From contig OZ231127.1 of the NCBI GenBank assembly GCA_965153355.1, forward strand, positions 36,828,001-36,892,000: DNA of 64,000 bases, written 5' to 3'. A program made the translations under genes and the position numbers. This stretch comes from Flaccisagitta enflata (Eukaryota > Chaetognatha > Sagittoidea > Aphragmophora). Of the stretch, positions 62,171-64,000 are shown one piece after another (position 1 is the stretch's first letter; every line of letters starts with the position of its first letter). Below the pieces are notes generated by a model. That model had not been told where the DNA came from. It saw nothing but the letters and a program-made list of their open reading frames with translations, and searched no databases.

Positions 62171-63458
62171 TGAAAGACAGACGAGCAGACAAAAGGATGA
62201 ACTCTTTTATTCCAACCTATTTTTCGTACCAGATGATATCAAAAGAAAAGAACAAATTAAAACATAGGTTTTAATTTTGTTAAATGTGAACTGCCAAATG
62301 AATTAAGGAGCTTGATCAAATATCCATGATTTAGATTTTTCCGCCTCATGAAGACGTTTTATACTTCGAGAAAAAAAAAATTACGATCAAATGTGTTCCC
62401 CCCCTTCCCCACATCGGTCCTCTCAGCCCTGATCTTCCTTTTAGGCAGCGGCCCTGAAAGGGTCGATGACCTATGCTTTCACTCATATGGGAAATTTTCT
62501 CCTTCCCCTTTTTGGGCAGCGGCCCCAAAGGGCCAATGTCCTGTACTGTAGGACACAGGGGGGAATTTCCAGACATTCGTCTGTCCGTCCGTCTGTCCAT
62601 CCGTTCTTCCGTCCTTTCGTCCTCCCATCCGTCCCCCCCCAGTTGGCCATTGAGGCCTCATATCCTCACTCTCAGGCCTGATTTAGGCCCTCTAAGCCCT
62701 CAAATTAGCCCTCCAGGCCTCAAATCAGCTCTCAAGGCATCAAATCAGCTCTCAAGGCCTCAAATCCGCTCTCCAGACCTCAAATCAGCATTCCAGGCCC
62801 CAAATCAGCCCTCCAGGCCTCAAATCTGCCCCCAAGGCCTAAGGCCTTCCCCCAGACCTCAAATCTAATCTTCAGGCTTAAATCTTCCCCCAGACCTCAA
62901 ACCCTGCCTCAATTACCTCTTAGGCCTGCTATATTCCCCCTCAGGACGTCTGGAAATTCCCCCCTGTGTCCTACAGGACATCGGCCCTTTGGGGCCACTG
63001 ACCTGCTCTTACTCCACTACTTCACTTGATCACCCCAAGCAGGGCATCGGGTACCGCTGACCATGTGTGATCCTTGGATGACTAGTTCTCCGTCCCCCCT
63101 ACTCAAATCCCAGTCTCGAGGCCTAAATCCCAGCCTCGAGGCCTAAATTCCAGCCAAAAAGCCCAAATCAAATCCTGAAGACCAAAATTCCATACTTGAG
63201 GCTCAAATCCCAGCTTTTAGGCCCAAATCCCAGTCCTAAGGTCCAAATTCCAGCCCCAAAACCTAAATCCCAGCCCAGAGGCCCAAATCCCTATCGCTTG
63301 AAGGATTAGGTGAAAATCCCTCATATGTGTGAAAGCATAGGTCATTGACCCCCTCGGAACCGCTGCCCTGCTCCCTCCCCCAACTTTTATCACAACCTAC
63401 TTGGGCAGGGCACGGGTACCGCTGACCATCTGACGCTTTTGCGACTATTTTTCATCAG
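62011..63458 (+). other. IQCK intron 2, filled by a family D foldback
   Basis: A 1,448-bp GT-AG intron. After the donor it holds a (CAGA)n tract (62107-62170), a short A+T-rich part, then the family D foldback that continues to within about 10 bases of the acceptor. No exon-like open frame is visible inside it. Confidence 0.75.
62395..63450. mobile_element. Family D foldback in IQCK intron 2, nested
   Basis: Outer arms GGCAGCGGCCCTGAAAGGG, CTATGCTTTCACTCATATGG and inverse TCATATGTGTGAAAGCATAG near 63320. An inner pair (GACACAGGGGGGAATTTCC at 62553 and GGAAATTCCCCCCTGTGTC at 62954) is a second palindrome with a CAGGCCTCAAATCAGC array inside. Two D units seem nested. Ends GCTTTTGCGACTA. Confidence 0.65.
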
Positions 63459-63652
63459 TTGACAGTAAAACTTGCTCGGCCAAGACATACATGCAAGAGT
63501 TTTTGTTCCCGGTTCTGCTGCCGGGTCTTCACGAGATGATCTTCCAAGCCAAACGCGAAAAATGCTTCGAGAGAAAGAGGACGAAATTCAACGCCTGCGA
63601 TTTCTTGACCGAGTGGCTCTACAATCGAAATCCGCTGCACCCGGAAAGAATG
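63459..63652 (+). CDS. IQCK: IQCK orthologue, exon 3 (residues 130-194), conserved core
   Basis: The acceptor TTTTTCATCAG ends at 63458. The split codon G|TT keeps the frame and gives VDSKTCSAKTYMQEF. The exon holds the family core: FLFPVLLPGL, QAKREKCFERKRTKFNAC and DFLTEWLYNRNP, which match the corresponding part of vertebrate IQCK nearly residue for residue. A nearer AG at 63465 would break the frame, so 63458 is preferred. The 3' boundary is less certain: the match fades at HPERM and the following GTCGGT is a weak donor. The IQ motif and C-terminal part should lie beyond the window. Confidence 0.9.
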
Positions 63653-63674
63653 GTCGGTTGGTTGGTTGGTTTAT

Positions 63675-63765
63675 ACTCTTTGTTTTTTTTATAAGAACCA
63701 AGTATATATGAACGTTAGGCTTGAAATTTTTCTAGAATTAAGAACATCGTAGTTAGTGGCTATCT
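63675..63765 (+). mobile_element. TAAGAAC-type element fragment
   Basis: CTCTTTGTTTTTTTTATAAG, then AACCAAG.ATATATGAACG and TTAGGCTTGAAAT. It matches the left end of 59616-60858 with the nested element absent. The right end was not found. It lies just after the IQCK exon 3. Confidence 0.6.
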
Positions 63766-63799
63766 CTATCTCACACTTTTGAAGAAGCTCTATAAAGGG

Positions 63800-63990
63800 A
63801 ACGGTTAGGCAGGGGCAGTACAAAAAGTACAAAAAGAAAAACACCCATACTCACACATACACAACGCAAAGTGACTTAAAACCCCATAAAAAAGACAAAT
63901 ACAAGACCAATTCAAAAATGTTACCGACGGAGGGACTACTGGGCGGACCGACATAGCAGCGTGTGGAATCGCGTGTCCGCGACTAAAAAT
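63800..63990 (-). mobile_element. Family A element, GGAC-key head
   Basis: Head at right GCGTGTCCGCGACTAAAAAT after a GGCGGACCGACATAG tract; left part has only TTAGGCAGGGGCAGTAC. Tail key not found. Confidence 0.5.
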
Positions 63991-64000
63991 ATAAATATAG

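Overview
This window looks like eukaryotic, animal-type nuclear DNA: genes are broken by short-motif spliceosomal introns, coding DNA is sparse, and most of the 64 kb is microsatellite and non-autonomous mobile-element sequence. The animal assignment rests mainly on one well-supported gene, an IQCK orthologue at the right edge (a family I know from animals), with weaker support from a possible matrix-metalloproteinase prodomain exon at the left edge. I cannot name the phylum from sequence alone.

Layout. 0-3 kb holds a possible minus-strand exon (930-1029) and a nested pair of inverted-repeat elements. 3-7 kb is dominated by (TTG)n, (CT)n, (CTTT)n and (GA)n tracts. 7.08-8.48 kb carries a long minus-strand open frame, rich in Ser and Asn, that ends at a consensus splice donor; it may be the first exon of a membrane-protein gene. 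From 9 to 60 kb I find no convincing coding exon apart from one weak candidate at 19.7 kb. This stretch is a mosaic of DNA-transposon-like elements and simple repeats, much of it nested. The right end (61.40-63.65 kb) holds three plus-strand exons of the IQCK orthologue, with a foldback repeat filling intron 2.

Mobile elements. The most abundant are two related families, called A and B here, at more than 25 sites in both orientations. Each has a head hairpin, a GGTC/CCGT-type tract, a variable core (unique DNA or a private short tandem array) and a tail in which the head sequence recurs inverted, followed by a small hairpin and CTTGTT. Where both ends are intact, the head key and the tail key change together between subfamilies, and the tail hairpin changes both of its arms together. 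This resembles the asymmetric terminal inverted repeats described for Helentron/Helitron2-type elements, but that classification is inference.

Other groups are: TA-flanked elements whose ends and interior carry one recurring motif, which differs by element (TAAGAAC, TAAGCAC or TAAGGAC); TA-flanked elements beginning CCCTG.CTTCAA; pogo-like elements beginning CAGT..AACCCCGC; mariner-like foldbacks beginning CAGTSA; a pair with 9-bp-type target duplications; a Helitron-like family (E) with hairpins at both ends; and foldback elements (D) with about 20-bp tandem repeats. Several insertions have their empty site visible inside the window, giving a relative order of events. No transposase, helicase or reverse-transcriptase reading frame was recognised, so all elements seen here appear non-autonomous.
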